A DNA stretch of 64,000 bases, from NCBI RefSeq assembly GCF_937127095.1, contig NZ_CAKZLP010000054.1:124001-188000 (forward strand). Direction: 5' to 3'. Positions 44,021 to 53,450 of the stretch are shown here, piece by piece. How positions within the stretch are numbered: position 1 is the stretch's first letter; each line of letters starts with the position of its first letter. Made by a program: the position numbers and the translations under genes. This DNA comes from an uncultured Amphritea sp. (GTDB taxonomy: Bacteria; Pseudomonadota; Gammaproteobacteria; Pseudomonadales; Balneatricaceae). The notes under the pieces were generated by a model. It was not told where the DNA came from. It was given only the letters and a program-made list of their open reading frames with translations, and ran no database searches.

Positions 44021-44227
44021 ATGTCTACATCTACTGGTACCGTTAAATGGTTCAATGCCGATAAAGGCTATGGTTTTATCGAACAGGATAACGGCCCTGA
44101 CGTATTCGTTCACTTCCGTGCTATCAACTCCGATGGTTTCAAGACTCTGAACGAAGGACAGCAAGTTTCTTTCGAAGTAACTTCAGGTCAGAAAGGACCA
44201 CAGGCTGAGAACGTTACTATCCTGTAA
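44021..44227 (+). CDS. Cold-shock protein, CspA family
   Basis: 68 residues: an OB-fold RNA-binding protein with both RNP motifs, [20 protein letters not shown] (RNP1 KGYGFI) and DVFVHFRAI (RNP2), then [15 protein letters not shown]. It acts as an RNA chaperone. TAGGGA lies 8 nt upstream. A terminator follows 14 bp after the stop. Whether it is cold-inducible cannot be told from the protein; the long AT-rich leader suggests post-transcriptional control. Confidence 0.95.
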   Translation: MSTSTGTVKWFNADKGYGFIEQDNGPDVFVHFRAINSDGFKTLNEGQQVSFEVTSGQKGPQAENVTIL

Positions 44228-44241
44228 TGTTTTTATCGCCC

Positions 44242-44274
44242 GGCTGTGACCTCCGGGTCACAGCCTACTTTCTT
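44242..44274 (+). terminator. Terminator after cold-shock gene
   Basis: Perfect 10-bp stem GGCTGTGACC / GGTCACAGCC with a 4-nt loop, then TACTTTCTT. Confidence 0.82.
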
Positions 44275-44378
44275 CTAACCTGTCCCGTTTAAGCATCTAT
44301 CAGAACCCTTATCTTCCTGATCTACACACGTCCTATTACTCCCTACTCCCCAATATTTAGCGAACACCTGATACCCGA

Positions 44379-44993
44379 TTAAGTCTTTTTCCAAACCAGT
44401 AACTGATTATTAGCGGGCATACTGATATCCGTTTCCAGTATTAAACCGACACCACGCGCCAGAGAATCTATCTGTTCAAAATCACGAATGCCGCTGTCTG
44501 GATTACGCTCTTTGAGCCAACAATCAAACTCTGCATTCCCCTCACTGGTGAAACAGTTGTTATAACGAAATGGGCCATAGAGAATAAGCCGTCCAGCAGG
44601 TTCAAGCACCGCCCCCACCCCGTTAAACAACGAGGTTACTTCAGTCCAACTGATAATATGCAAGGTATTCGCACTGTATACCAGCTCGACTGGTGGTAAT
44701 ACGGAACTCCAGTGCGGGTGCTGTAGATCGACAAGAACGGGCGGATGAATATTGTCACATCCGTGCGCCTCAAGATTAGCCTGCAACAGCGGCAATTGTT
44801 GTGCTACCTCAGAAGGCAACCAGCGCAGAGAGGGTAAAGCCTGGCAGAAATGAACGGCGTGCTGACCGCTGCCACTGCCAATTTCAAGAACAGCCTCGTC
44901 CCCCTTCAGCAGACTGACCAATGCCTCCAGAATAGGCGTACGATTGCGTGCTGATGCAGGGGAAAAGCCGAGAAAATAGTTTTCCCCCGTCAT
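44379..44993 (-). CDS. DUF938 family SAM-dependent methyltransferase
   Basis: 204 residues from ATG 44993. The Rossmann methyltransferase core has the SAM loop AVLEIGSGSGQHAVHFCQALP, then LVYSANTLHIISW and LILYGPFRYNNCFTSEGNAEFDCWLKERNPDSGIRDFE, the DUF938 signature. Substrate unknown. The start lies 2 bp after the stop of the FMN reductase gene, so the two are co-transcribed and probably coupled. Confidence 0.87.
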   Translation of the reverse strand: MTGENYFLGFSPASARNRTPILEALVSLLKGDEAVLEIGSGSGQHAVHFCQALPSLRWLPSEVAQQLPLLQANLEAHGCDNIHPPVLVDLQHPHWSSVLPPVELVYSANTLHIISWTEVTSLFNGVGAVLEPAGRLILYGPFRYNNCFTSEGNAEFDCWLKERNPDSGIRDFEQIDSLARGVGLILETDISMPANNQLLVWKKT

Positions 44994-44995
44994 TA

Positions 44996-45577
44996 TCAAT
45001 CCAACCGGTCAGATTGTTTCTGTAAAATTTCAAACAGATCAGCGCCCAGAGACTCGGTGGCTTTCTGTATCTGATCATTATGCAACCGGCCATCCTCCCG
45101 GAATGCCTGTCCCGCCTGTCCCAGAGTCACCTGACCCGGAAGCACCATAATACACAGGTTCTGAAGGTAGATACGCAATATAGTCAGCCCCCGGGTTCCA
45201 CCACCCGCTCCGGGTGAGGCCGCAACCACTGCCGCAATTTTGTTTTGAAACGCAAACATCGGCGGCTCATGGTCTGTTTGTTTGCGCGAAAGCCAGTCAA
45301 AGGTGTTTTTCAGCAACGGTGAGGGAAAGCCATTGTACTCGGGAGACGCGATCAGCAAGCCGTTATGTTCCACCATCAACTTCTTCAGTTCAGCGGCTGC
45401 TTCCGGAACACCTTCACTATATTCAAAATCCTGATTATATAGAGGCATTTCATACTCGCTAAGATCAACAACAGTAACGTCTGCACCTGCTTGTCGCGCT
45501 CCAGCGACCGCGATATCAAGTAATCTGCGGTTAAATGATTCCGCTCTGGTACTTCCCGATAACGCCAGTATCTTCAT
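44996..45577 (-). CDS. NADPH-dependent FMN reductase family protein
   Basis: 193 residues of flavodoxin-like fold: KILALSGSTRAESFNRRLLDIAV (phosphate-binding loop), SPEYNGFPSPLLKNTFDWLSR (conserved flavin and dimer region) and ASPGAGGGTRGLTILR. Family members (chromate reductase, azoreductase, ArsH-like, SsuE-like) reduce FMN, quinones or metals with NADPH. The specific acceptor cannot be assigned. It is first gene of a pair with the DUF938 methyltransferase. Confidence 0.9.
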   Translation of the reverse strand: MKILALSGSTRAESFNRRLLDIAVAGARQAGADVTVVDLSEYEMPLYNQDFEYSEGVPEAAAELKKLMVEHNGLLIASPEYNGFPSPLLKNTFDWLSRKQTDHEPPMFAFQNKIAAVVAASPGAGGGTRGLTILRIYLQNLCIMVLPGQVTLGQAGQAFREDGRLHNDQIQKATESLGADLFEILQKQSDRLD

Positions 45578-45878
45578 TGTTAATCCTCCAGGCTAAACAG
45601 ATTCAGTCATCTGTGCATCAACTATACTCAGGGACCAAGAGCAGGTAAATACTCGCCTGCAGATCAGATTTATAAGATGTTTGCTCATTAAAACACCCAC
45701 TTGGCATCATGATGAATTTATCTCATCATTTATCTGAAAATAGATCAGTTATCACCGCTGAGACTAAAGTCTAAAATGCGCTGATATTCGGAGGGGTGAC
45801 CCCTTTCTGTTTTCTGAATTTAGTTCTGACAGATCAAGTCTAATCGACTGAATATATTTGCTGAACTGAATTCAATTT
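45578..45878. other. Intergenic region between FMN reductase and 71-residue ORF
   Basis: 301 bp. It contains hairpins ATGATGA / TCATCAT (around 45707-45727), an AGACTAAAGTCT palindrome near 45762, and GGGGTGACCCC (about 45793-45803) followed by T-rich sequence. No gene is seen. The divergent promoters should lie here. Confidence 0.45.
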
Positions 45879-46094
45879 ATGGTGATTACAATGGTTATTC
45901 CGCAACCCCACAACAGTATCTATAAGCAAGCTGCAAATATGCGCTCGCAAGTCCAGGCAGAACTGATTCTGAGTGCATTTGCATTCATTAAAGACAAAGT
46001 TAAAACAAATACATCTGCTTTTGGCCCTCTTTCGAGCCACACAAACTACAAGATGTCCATGAAAGCGATGGACAATGACACTGCTGCTATCTGA
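45879..46094 (+). CDS. Possible small protein, 71 residues, unknown
   Basis: Not recognised. Starts MVITMVIPQPHNSIYKQAANM; the second ATG (45891) may be the true start. The centre is an amphipathic helix (RSQVQAELILSAFAFIKDKVKT), and the tail is polar. No signal peptide or membrane helix. Support: the frame is followed 70 bp later by a strong terminator, and there is otherwise no gene to explain it. Against: the ribosome binding site is weak. Homologues in related genomes would decide. Confidence 0.38.
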   Translation: MVITMVIPQPHNSIYKQAANMRSQVQAELILSAFAFIKDKVKTNTSAFGPLSSHTNYKMSMKAMDNDTAAI

Positions 46095-46164
46095 AACGAT
46101 TCTCTCTTAAGAGCATAATATTGGCCCTAGACAGGTCGATTACTGTTTATAGCTCTTATTTTTT

Positions 46165-46190
46165 AACAGGCCCCGGCCTGTTTTTTTTTG
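46165..46190 (+). terminator. Strong Rho-independent terminator
   Basis: AACAGGCC / GGCCTGTT with a tiny CC loop followed by nine T residues. It ends the transcript carrying the small ORF at 45879-46094. Confidence 0.88.
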
Positions 46191-46608
46191 TTTAAACTAT
46201 CGATAAGTCTCTGCGGCCGACTTCTACAGCGTCATCATCAGACTTTCTCTCTGATATCCTCAACAGATAATGATGCTATACATATGAACCTGCTCATTCC
46301 CAACCACTCATAACTATTTATCAGAGCGCACAGGCTTTAGTGATGACGCGCTAACTGAATCCGCTTAATACCGCCTACACTTAAGAAAAGCGGGCGTTAA
46401 CTTATTGATTATAAACGAGTGAGTCAAATAAGAGACACCGTAATAGATTGATTTATATGAATTTTATAAAAACAAGAAAAATTAAGTATCCAATGAGTAA
46501 CACTATTTTTCAGATCGCTGAAATAAAATTGATCACAGACAATATAACTGTTTGATAATTATTGGTTTAAATAAAACAGGCATCAATATTGTATATATAG
46601 AAATATTA
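46191..46608. other. AT-rich intergenic region
   Basis: About 420 bp, increasingly AT-rich toward 46600, with no supported gene. A 32-codon frame at 46457 has no ribosome binding site. It probably carries the promoter of the structured RNA at 46609-46723, perhaps with TATATA near 46592 as a -10 element. Confidence 0.4.
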
Positions 46609-46723
46609 CTTCGGCTGATACCACCCGAAAGTTAAGCATCCCCCCCCATTGAGTTTAATAATTAGGGTGCTTCAGCCGGAGCAATAAGAATAGCTAAAAA
46701 AACCGCCTTATGGCGGTTTTTTT
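46609..46723 (+). ncRNA. Candidate structured small RNA with C-rich loop and terminator
   Basis: Three features occur together with no reading frame: a 10-bp stem (46609-46618 CTTCGGCTGA with 46672-46681 TCAGCCGGAG, one U-G pair), a nested 7-bp stem (46635-46641 AGCATCC with 46665-46671 GGGTGCT) whose loop begins with a run of C residues, and a T-tailed terminator (46696-46723). The C run could pair with G-rich ribosome binding sites. The strand is inferred from the terminator, which is bidirectional. No known RNA family was recognised. Confidence 0.42.
46696..46723. terminator. Bidirectional terminator downstream of HD oxygenase gene
   Basis: AAAAACCGCC / GGCGGTTTTT with a TTAT loop and A/T tracts on both sides; serves the minus-strand gene ending at 46760 and any plus-strand transcript from 46.6 kb. 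Confidence 0.88.
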
Positions 46724-46759
46724 ATATCTGTCAATTCCCCTGAGAGATTCAGGCAGGCC

Positions 46760-47293
46760 TTAACCTCCGTAAACACTCTCCAGATAGTGGCTGAAGCTGG
46801 CAAACGGCGTCGAAGCCAGCATATCGTCCTTCGCTTCATCATCCCAACGTCGCAACTGTATCGCTTGCTCATGAAAAGGCTCGGCCCGAAAAGCCGTGAC
46901 CTCGTCGGCGCTCATCAAACCGCCCTGATGCTCCAGAGAGTGTCTGGAGGCCTCGGACAGACCGTCAATATAACCGGCCTCAACCGTGCACAGATAACGC
47001 TTTGCGCTGACGTGAAGGCGGATAGGCTCGATTACGCCGGGAGGAAAACCATTGCTAAGAAATTCAGCGGCTACAAGGTCGTGATGGAAGTTACCATGAA
47101 CCGGGTTTACCTCATCAATAAGGTGCCCGATATCATGTAGCAAAGCCGCGACAACCATATCATCCCGTTCACCATCATCCACCGCCTGACGAGCACACTG
47201 CACAGCATGCTCAACCTGGCTTACCCCTTCGCCATAATGCTTATGGCCCTTCTCGTTATAGATCTGTTCGATTTTACTAAGGATATCAGTCAT
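46760..47293 (-). CDS. PhnZ-like HD-domain diiron oxygenase (phosphonate-related family)
   Basis: 177 residues. Metal ligands of the HD fold are in place: His29 (QVEH), His53-Asp54 (LLHDIGH), His70/71 (NFHHD), His94 (IRLHVSAKRYL) and Asp151 or 152 (RRWDDEAK). The segments HVSAKRYLCTVEAGYIDGLSEASRHSLEHQGG and FRAEPFHEQAIQLRRWDD are the hallmark of the PhnZ/TIGR03276 family, mixed-valent diiron enzymes that cleave 1-hydroxyphosphonates; PhnZ releases glycine and phosphate. A TmpB-like or other substrate is possible; no phnY-type partner is in the window. AGGAGG lies at good spacing. It lies downstream of gcvP on the same strand, separated by terminators. Confidence 0.78.
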   Translation of the reverse strand: MTDILSKIEQIYNEKGHKHYGEGVSQVEHAVQCARQAVDDGERDDMVVAALLHDIGHLIDEVNPVHGNFHHDLVAAEFLSNGFPPGVIEPIRLHVSAKRYLCTVEAGYIDGLSEASRHSLEHQGGLMSADEVTAFRAEPFHEQAIQLRRWDDEAKDDMLASTPFASFSHYLESVYGG

Positions 47294-47386
47294 CTTAGCC
47301 TCCTGGGTTATACCACCAAAATGCCTGAGAGATATGAAGCTGATGTTACGGTGTTGTTTTGAACAAACCTCTTTAACACAAAAAAA

Positions 47387-47409
47387 GCGGATCAGTTACC
47401 CGATCCGCT
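47387..47409 (-). terminator. Terminator upstream of HD oxygenase gene
   Basis: Minus strand AGCGGATC / GATCCGCT with a 7-nt loop followed by TTTTTT. It follows the gcvP terminator by about 130 bp and insulates the oxygenase gene. Confidence 0.82.
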
Positions 47410-47537
47410 CAAACGGTTTGCTTTTACAGGTTCGCTAAAAAGCGAGATAGACTCTCATCAACCCTCTATATCATTGATAAAAAAGGTTCACACAGATTAA
47501 AAGCCTATCCGGCTTGCCAGCCGAAAAAAACGGAACC

Positions 47538-47570
47538 AGCACCGGCTGATAGCACGATCAACCGGTGCTG
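47538..47570 (-). terminator. Terminator after gcvP
   Basis: Minus strand CAGCACCGG / CCGGTGCTG, loop of about 15 nt, then a T-rich run (GTTCCGTTTTTTT) 9 bp after the stop codon region. Confidence 0.75.
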
Positions 47571-47578
47571 AAATACTG

Positions 47579-50485
47579 TTACTGATCCGTATAGGTTTCT
47601 ATGGGAGGACAGGAACAGATAAAGTTACGATCACCATACACGTTGTCTATACGGTTTGCGGTTGGCCAGAACTTGCTGTCCCGGGTTGCACGACTTGGAA
47701 ATACCGCTTCTTCACGGGTATAGGGACGGTTCCACTCCTCAGCCATGATATCGGCCTGCGTATGCGGAGCCCGGCACAACGGGTTGTTATCCGCGGGCCA
47801 GAGTCCACTACGGACCTTCTCGATCTCCGCTTTGATCTGCACCATCGCCTCGATAAAACGATCGATCTCAACTTTAGATTCAGATTCGGTCGGCTCAATC
47901 ATCAGCGTACCCGCTACCGGGAACGACATGGTCGGCGCATGAAAACCGTAATCCATCAGACGCTTGGCGATGTCCTCCTCGGTGACCCCGGAGGCCTCCT
48001 TCAGCGGGCGAATGTCGATGATGCACTCGTGGGCAACCTTGTTGTTACGCCCCCGATAGAGAACCGGATAGTGCCCGGACAATTTCTCCGCCATGTAGTT
48101 CGCATTCAGAATCGCCATCTGGGTGGAGCGCTTCAGGCCTGATTTACCCAGCATCAGGTTATACATCCAGGTGATCGGCAGAATAGACGCAGAACCATAA
48201 GGGGTTGCTGCAACTGCGCCGTTTTCAGGGTTCAAGCCGGTGACCGGAGAAACCTTGTGGCTCGCCAGAAACGGTGCCAGATGGCTTTTCACACCGATCG
48301 GTCCCATACCTGGACCGCCACCACCGTGCGGGATAGCAAAGGTTTTATGCAGGTTCAGGTGCGACACATCAGAACCGATAAGGCCCGGTTTAGAGATCCC
48401 CACCTGGGCGTTCATATTGGCGCCGTCCATATACACCTGGCCACCATTCTTGTGAATGATGTCACAGATCTCAACGATATCTTCTTCATATACACCGTGA
48501 GTGGAGGGATAAGTGATCATCAGACAGGAGAGATCATCTTTATGCAGCTCAGCCTGAGCCCGCAGATCCGCAACATCAACGTTGCCCTTCTCATCGCAGC
48601 GGGTGACGATGATCTTCATATCCATCATCGCCGCAGACGCCGGGTTAGTACCGTGTGCAGACGACGGAATCAGACAGACATTACGATGCCCTTCGCCAAC
48701 CGATTCCTGATATTTACGGATCGCCAGCAAACCGGCGTATTCACCGGAGGCACCGGAGTTAGGCTGCAGCGACACCTTATCGTATCCGGTAATCTCGACC
48801 AGTTGCTCTTCCAGCAGACTGAGCATCGTGTGATAACCCTGCACCTGATCCGCAGGCGCAAACGGGTGAATACTGGAAAACTCAGGCCAGGTAACCGGAA
48901 TCATCTCAGCAGTTGCGTTCAGCTTCATGGTGCAGGAACCCAGCGGGATCATACCGTGTACCAGAGAGTAATCTTTATTCTCCAGTTTCTTCATGTAGCG
49001 CAGCATATCGGTTTCACTGTGATAGCTGTTAAATGTCGGATGGCTCAGAATCGCATCGCTGCGACGCATCTCCGGCGCGATGCCCGTTACCGCACCCGCA
49101 ACAATCGCGGCATCCAGATCAGCCACGGACAAACCGTGACCCGCCCCCAGAACAACGTCAAACAGTTCGGCAATATCAGCAGGCCGGGTGGTTTCATCCA
49201 GCGAGACGCCCAGCTTATCCACTGCGGTCTGACGCAGGTTGCAACCGGCATCCAGTGCCCGCTGATAGACCTCAGCAGCCGTTTCTGGCAACGTCAGTGT
49301 CAGGGTATCAAAGTAGCTGTCATTCACCATCACGCCTTTAGACTTCAAACCGTTGGCAAGAATAGCAGTCAGACGGTGTACCCGCTCAGCGATGGTTTTC
49401 AGACCGTCCGGTCCGTGATAGACACAGTAGAACGACGCCATATTCGCCAGCAGCGCCTGAGCAGTACAGATATTGGAGGTCGCTTTCTCACGACGGATAT
49501 GCTGCTCCCGGGTTTGCATCGCCATCCGCAGTGCCCGGTTACCATTGGCATCAATAGAGACGCCGATAATACGGCCAGGCACTGAACGCTTGAGCTTTTC
49601 ACTGGCCGCAAAAAAGGCAGCGTGCGGGCCACCAAAGCCCATCGGCACACCGAAGCGCTGGGACGATCCTAACACGACATCCGCTCCCAGCTCACCAGGG
49701 GATTTCAGCAACACCAGCGCTAATGGATCCGCTGCGACAGACACCATCGCCTGCTGCGCCCTGGCTTTTTCGATCAAAGTCTTAATATCGGTAATATCAC
49801 CGTAGGTTCCCGGATATTGCAGCTGAACACCAAAGGCATCACAGCTATCCAGATCGGTCAGAGGGTTGCCGACAACAATTTCAAAGCCAAAATACTCGGC
49901 CCGGGTTCTGATCACATCAATGGTCTGGGGATGCACGTCATCGGCAACAAAAAAAGTGTCGCTCTTTTTACGATTTGAACGTTTACACAGCGTCATCGCT
50001 TCAGCAGCCGCAGTTGCCTCATCCAGAAGTGACGCATTCGCCAGATCCATACCGGTGAGATCCATCACCATCTGCTGGTAATTGAGCAATGCTTCAAGAC
50101 GGCCTTGTGAGATCTCTGGCTGGTAGGGTGTATAGGCGGTATACCAACCGGGATTTTCCATCACATTGCGCAAAATAACATTGGGGACCAGGGTATTGTG
50201 ATAGCCCATACCGATATAGGATCGGTTCACCCTGTTCTGATCTGCCAGACTGCGCAATAGTGCCAGCGCATCGGCTTCAGACACGGCATCCGCCATATCC
50301 AGCGCATCATCCAGCCGGATTGAGTCCGGCACTGTCTGTATCATCAGTTCCTCTATAGAACTGATACCCAGCTCAGCCAGCATCGCTGCGGTCTGATCGG
50401 TGTCCGGGCCGATATGACGACGGGTAAAGTCAGTCGTCTGCTGAAGAGTGCTTAGCGGAACAGGAGAAGATATCTCAGTAGCCAT
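47579..50485 (-). CDS. gcvP: Glycine dehydrogenase (decarboxylating), P-protein
   Basis: 968-residue single-chain P-protein of the glycine cleavage complex. It decarboxylates glycine on PLP and passes the aminomethyl group to lipoyl-GcvH. The PLP lysine is in [24 protein letters not shown]-terminal signature [30 protein letters not shown] in the second half. Length matches E. coli (957). It is last in the order sdaA-gcvH-gcvP on the minus strand, 162 bp after gcvH. The Shine-Dalgarno is weak. Confidence 0.98.
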   Translation of the reverse strand: MATEISSPVPLSTLQQTTDFTRRHIGPDTDQTAAMLAELGISSIEELMIQTVPDSIRLDDALDMADAVSEADALALLRSLADQNRVNRSYIGMGYHNTLVPNVILRNVMENPGWYTAYTPYQPEISQGRLEALLNYQQMVMDLTGMDLANASLLDEATAAAEAMTLCKRSNRKKSDTFFVADDVHPQTIDVIRTRAEYFGFEIVVGNPLTDLDSCDAFGVQLQYPGTYGDITDIKTLIEKARAQQAMVSVAADPLALVLLKSPGELGADVVLGSSQRFGVPMGFGGPHAAFFAASEKLKRSVPGRIIGVSIDANGNRALRMAMQTREQHIRREKATSNICTAQALLANMASFYCVYHGPDGLKTIAERVHRLTAILANGLKSKGVMVNDSYFDTLTLTLPETAAEVYQRALDAGCNLRQTAVDKLGVSLDETTRPADIAELFDVVLGAGHGLSVADLDAAIVAGAVTGIAPEMRRSDAILSHPTFNSYHSETDMLRYMKKLENKDYSLVHGMIPLGSCTMKLNATAEMIPVTWPEFSSIHPFAPADQVQGYHTMLSLLEEQLVEITGYDKVSLQPNSGASGEYAGLLAIRKYQESVGEGHRNVCLIPSSAHGTNPASAAMMDMKIIVTRCDEKGNVDVADLRAQAELHKDDLSCLMITYPSTHGVYEEDIVEICDIIHKNGGQVYMDGANMNAQVGISKPGLIGSDVSHLNLHKTFAIPHGGGGPGMGPIGVKSHLAPFLASHKVSPVTGLNPENGAVAATPYGSASILPITWMYNLMLGKSGLKRSTQMAILNANYMAEKLSGHYPVLYRGRNNKVAHECIIDIRPLKEASGVTEEDIAKRLMDYGFHAPTMSFPVAGTLMIEPTESESKVEIDRFIEAMVQIKAEIEKVRSGLWPADNNPLCRAPHTQADIMAEEWNRPYTREEAVFPSRATRDSKFWPTANRIDNVYGDRNFICSCPPIETYTDQ

Positions 50486-50647
50486 TACAATAACCTGTTT
50501 AAACGGACCAGCAACGCAAGCGGCTGATCATCAATCAAAGAGTGCGGGATGGTTGTGCATACCAGCCCGCGTTGGCGAAACGACCTGATCGGAGTGCAGT
50601 CATAAACGCTGTCTCATACGACAATAACGCACCCCCACAGATCAAAT

Positions 50648-51031
50648 CTATTCTGCAATCGTAGCAGCATAAGCTTCAGCGTTCAGCAACCCATCCAGTT
50701 GAGCGGCATCAGAAAGCTTAATTTTAACAATCCAGCCGCCATCATAAGGTGCGTTATTAACGGTTTCCGGCTCATTCTCCAGCGCATCGTTGATCTCAAC
50801 CACTTCACCACTCACCGGGGCGTAGATATCTGACGCCGCTTTTACGGACTCAACCAGAGAAAACTCTTCACCGGCGGTGACTTCACGGCCAAGTTCTGGC
50901 AGCTCAACAAAAACAACATCACCCAGCAGATCCTGGGCGTGATCGGAGATACCTACAGTGACGGTACCGTCACCGTTATCCAGAACCCATTCATGACTTG
51001 AGGAGAAACGGTAGTTAGATGGAATGCTCAT
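50648..51031 (-). CDS. gcvH: Glycine cleavage system H protein
   Basis: 127 residues; carries lipoate on the lysine in SLVESVKAASDIYAPVSGEVVEIN and shuttles the aminomethyl group between P, T and L proteins. The barrel-start SSHEWVLDNGDGTVTVGISDHAQDLLGDVVFVELP is conserved. AAAGGAAAT precedes the start. It lies between sdaA (107 bp upstream) and gcvP, so all three probably share the palindrome-controlled promoter upstream of sdaA. Confidence 0.98.
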   Translation of the reverse strand: MSIPSNYRFSSSHEWVLDNGDGTVTVGISDHAQDLLGDVVFVELPELGREVTAGEEFSLVESVKAASDIYAPVSGEVVEINDALENEPETVNNAPYDGGWIVKIKLSDAAQLDGLLNAEAYAATIAE

Positions 51032-51137
51032 AATTGTATTTCCTTTAAAAATTAACTCCGGCAGATCTCATAGACTCAGCACCGGATTAGCGTTTGTTGA
51101 ATGACAGGGTTATTGCTGCAGAGCAACGGGTTTAACC

Positions 51138-52517
51138 TCAACAGGCAACGACGTTAACCGCCAGCCCCCCCTGTGAGGTCTCTTTATATTTATCCTGCAT
51201 ATCGACACCGGTCTGGCGCATTGTCTCAATCACTGAATCAAGAGAGACGTGATGCTTACCATCACCCCGCATCGCCAGCCGCGCGGCATTTATCGCTTTA
51301 ACCGCCCCCATGGTATTTCGCTCGATACAGGGCACCTGCACCAAACCACCAATGGGGTCACAGGTCAGCCCAAGGTTATGTTCCATACCGATCTCAGCAG
51401 CATTCTCTACCTGTTCAATGGTGCCACCCATCGCCGCACAGAGCGCACCCGCCGCCATTGAACAGGCCACACCGATCTCTCCCTGACAACCCACCTCGGC
51501 GGCCGAGATAGAAGCGTTCTTCTTATACAACATGCCAATGGCGGCAGCCGTGGCGAGAAAATCAAAAATACCCTGCTCCGTCGACCCATGAACAAAGCGG
51601 TCGTAGTACGCCAGTACCGCCGGGATAACGCCCGCCGCGCCATTTGTCGGTGCAGTGACAACACGGCCCCCGGCGGCATTCTCTTCATTCACCGCCATGG
51701 CATACAGGTTGATCCAGTCCATCACCGTCAACTGGTCTTTAAAGGAGGCTTCCGGGCTGTTGCGCAGCTCTTCATACAGCTCACGCGCGCGACGCTTAAT
51801 CCGCAGACCACCGGGCAGCTCACCCTCGACCCCACAGCCACGACGGATGCAGCGATCCATCACCTGCCAGATGTTACGCAGCCCTGCGCGAATCTCTTCG
51901 TCACTGCGCCAGGCACGTTCATTCTCCAGCATGATCTGCGCAACACTCAAACCACTCTGCTGACAAAGCTGCAGAAGTTCTGCGCCACTATTGAAGTCAT
52001 AGGGAATGCTCACACTGTCGTCACTGAGCGGCGGCTCACCGGCTTCGGCATCGCTCAGAACAAAGCCACCACCGATGGAATAAAAAACCGCATCATGCAG
52101 CACAATACCCGCAGCATCAAACGCCTGAAAACGAATACCGTTAGGATGCTTAGGCAACGACTGAGCAAAATTAAACTGTAGATCTGTATCCGGGCAAAAA
52201 GGGATCATCCGCTGAGCGGCAAGATTAAGCTGCCCACTCTGTTTTATCTCAGCGATAAACAGCGGAACACTGTCAGGGTCGACCTGGTCGGGCTGCTCGC
52301 CCAACAAACCCAGCATCACCGCCACATCGGTTGAGTGACCTTTACCGGTCAGCGCCAGCGAACCATAAAGACCCACTTTAACCTGATCAGCCTGATCTAA
52401 CTGGCCGCGCTGTTGTAGCTCATCAGTAAAGCGGTTAGCCGCCACCATCGGACCCACGGTATGCGAGCTCGAAGGGCCAATACCTACCTTAAAGAGATCA
52501 AAAATACTCAACGCCAC
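51138..52517 (-). CDS. sdaA: L-serine ammonia-lyase (4Fe-4S, single chain)
   Basis: 459 residues converting L-serine to pyruvate and ammonia via 2-aminoacrylate. Motifs: [21 protein letters not shown] at the N-terminus, [18 protein letters not shown], and cluster cysteines in [25 protein letters not shown] and VQVPCIERN. The start is read as GTG at 52517 with GGAG 9 nt upstream; a TTG two codons later is possible. It is divergent from the XRE-cupin gene and heads sdaA-gcvH-gcvP. Coupling serine deamination to the glycine cleavage system fits one-carbon metabolism. Confidence 0.95.
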   Translation of the reverse strand: MALSIFDLFKVGIGPSSSHTVGPMVAANRFTDELQQRGQLDQADQVKVGLYGSLALTGKGHSTDVAVMLGLLGEQPDQVDPDSVPLFIAEIKQSGQLNLAAQRMIPFCPDTDLQFNFAQSLPKHPNGIRFQAFDAAGIVLHDAVFYSIGGGFVLSDAEAGEPPLSDDSVSIPYDFNSGAELLQLCQQSGLSVAQIMLENERAWRSDEEIRAGLRNIWQVMDRCIRRGCGVEGELPGGLRIKRRARELYEELRNSPEASFKDQLTVMDWINLYAMAVNEENAAGGRVVTAPTNGAAGVIPAVLAYYDRFVHGSTEQGIFDFLATAAAIGMLYKKNASISAAEVGCQGEIGVACSMAAGALCAAMGGTIEQVENAAEIGMEHNLGLTCDPIGGLVQVPCIERNTMGAVKAINAARLAMRGDGKHHVSLDSVIETMRQTGVDMQDKYKETSQGGLAVNVVAC

Positions 52518-52814
52518 TGACAGCTACTCCAGTCTTATATGTAACGATTACTCTGATCCTCCGCTGAATTCTTGAACCCGAACATCAACAGCGAACACAT
52601 TAATAGCTAATTGTGGCCCAGACTAGCAGCGCATTTTCCTAAAATCAACACAAAGTTTCTTTTAGGAAACTTTTCCATAAAAAATTATAAAACTGTAAAA
52701 TATTGCATTCTTTCAATGCCATGAGCGGTTGTGTACTATTATCGGAAACAGGGAGTGCCTACCCCCTGAACCATGAGAACTAACCCCTAGCGACAGGTTT
52801 CAACGGAGCACCCG
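52518..52814. other. Divergent promoter region of sdaA and XRE-cupin genes
   Basis: 297 bp, AT-rich around 52640-52720, holding the GTTTC...GAAAC palindrome at 52655-52670 plus half-site-like strings TTTTCCTAAAA at about 52634 and GGAAAC at 52744. No gene. Confidence 0.6.
52655..52670. promoter_or_regulatory. Predicted operator, site 1 (sdaA promoter)
   Basis: GTTTCTTTTAGGAAAC. It matches the perfect palindrome upstream of gcvT at 14 of 16 positions and is likewise followed by CTT. Lying between sdaA and the XRE-cupin gene, it is the natural binding site of that regulator. Assignment rests on symmetry, repetition and position. Confidence 0.6.
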
Positions 52815-53450
52815 ATGCCAGACAAGCCCTCTTTTCTCAAAGAAGATCAGCAGTTTTTCTCGGTCACCCGGGATAATGCTGACGCCGTCGTGGAGCCGCT
52901 TGAGCTGGGTAAGCGGGTGCGGGAGATCCGCCTGAGCCAGAAACTGACGCTGGAGGAAGCCAGTAAACTGACGGGGCTTGCCCGTTCTACACTCTCAAAA
53001 ATCGAGAATGAGCAGATCTCACCCACCTTTACTGCGGTTAATAAGCTGGTTAAAGGGCTGGGGATCGATATCCCGCAACTGTTTACTCAGCCGAAAAAGA
53101 AAAGTCCCAGCAGCGGCGGCCGCCGGGATATAACCCGTCGCGGGGAAGGCAAGCCCCATCCGACACCCACCTATGAACACGAACTACTGGCAACGCAACT
53201 GTCCAGCAAGAAGATGATCCCGTTCAAAACCACCGTCCGCACCCACTCATGGGATGAGTATGAAGACTGGGTCCGACACGATGGAGAAGAGTTTCTCTAT
53301 GTTCTCAGTGGCAGCCTCATGTTCTACACCGAATTTTATGAACCGATTGAGTTAGTTGCCGGAGACAGCGCCTACTACGACTGCGAGATGGGCCATGCAC
53401 TGGTGTCCACTAGTAAGAAAGATGCTGAGGTGCTCTGGGTTACGGCTTAA
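52815..53450 (+). CDS. XRE family regulator with cupin sensor domain
   Basis: 211 residues. The helix-turn-helix (about 30-92) reads LGKRVREIRLSQKLTLEEASKLTGLARSTLSKIENEQISPTFTAVNKLVKGLGIDIPQLF. A cupin barrel follows (about 120-205: HDGEEFLYVLSGSLMFYTEFYEPIELVAGDSAYYDCEMGHAL) that probably senses a small metabolite. GGAG lies 7 nt before ATG. It sits between sdaA-gcvHP and gcvT with operator-like palindromes on both sides, so control of glycine/serine catabolism, likely with serine or glycine as signal, is the main hypothesis. Confidence 0.92.
   Translation: MPDKPSFLKEDQQFFSVTRDNADAVVEPLELGKRVREIRLSQKLTLEEASKLTGLARSTLSKIENEQISPTFTAVNKLVKGLGIDIPQLFTQPKKKSPSSGGRRDITRRGEGKPHPTPTYEHELLATQLSSKKMIPFKTTVRTHSWDEYEDWVRHDGEEFLYVLSGSLMFYTEFYEPIELVAGDSAYYDCEMGHALVSTSKKDAEVLWVTA

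Larger units (their letters stand above)
47294..47578. other. Intergenic region between gcvP and HD oxygenase genes
   Basis: 285 bp holding two minus-strand hairpins: the gcvP terminator (about 47538-47570) and a second stem (about 47387-47409) with a T-tract. The stretch next to the oxygenase start contains CTCTCAGGCA, which resembles the 3' part of a glycine aptamer, but the rest of the aptamer is missing. Confidence 0.5.

Noticed and set aside
47294..47345. Glycine riboswitch upstream of the HD oxygenase gene
   Set aside because: CTCTCAGGCA resembles the 3' strand of a glycine aptamer, but the GGAGAG partner and the CCGAAGG core are absent and the leader is too short.
48257..49585. 442-codon open frame on the plus strand
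   Set aside because: It is antisense to gcvP, lacks any recognisable domain, and is rich in Arg/His/Gln as expected of a reverse-frame artefact of a long conserved gene.
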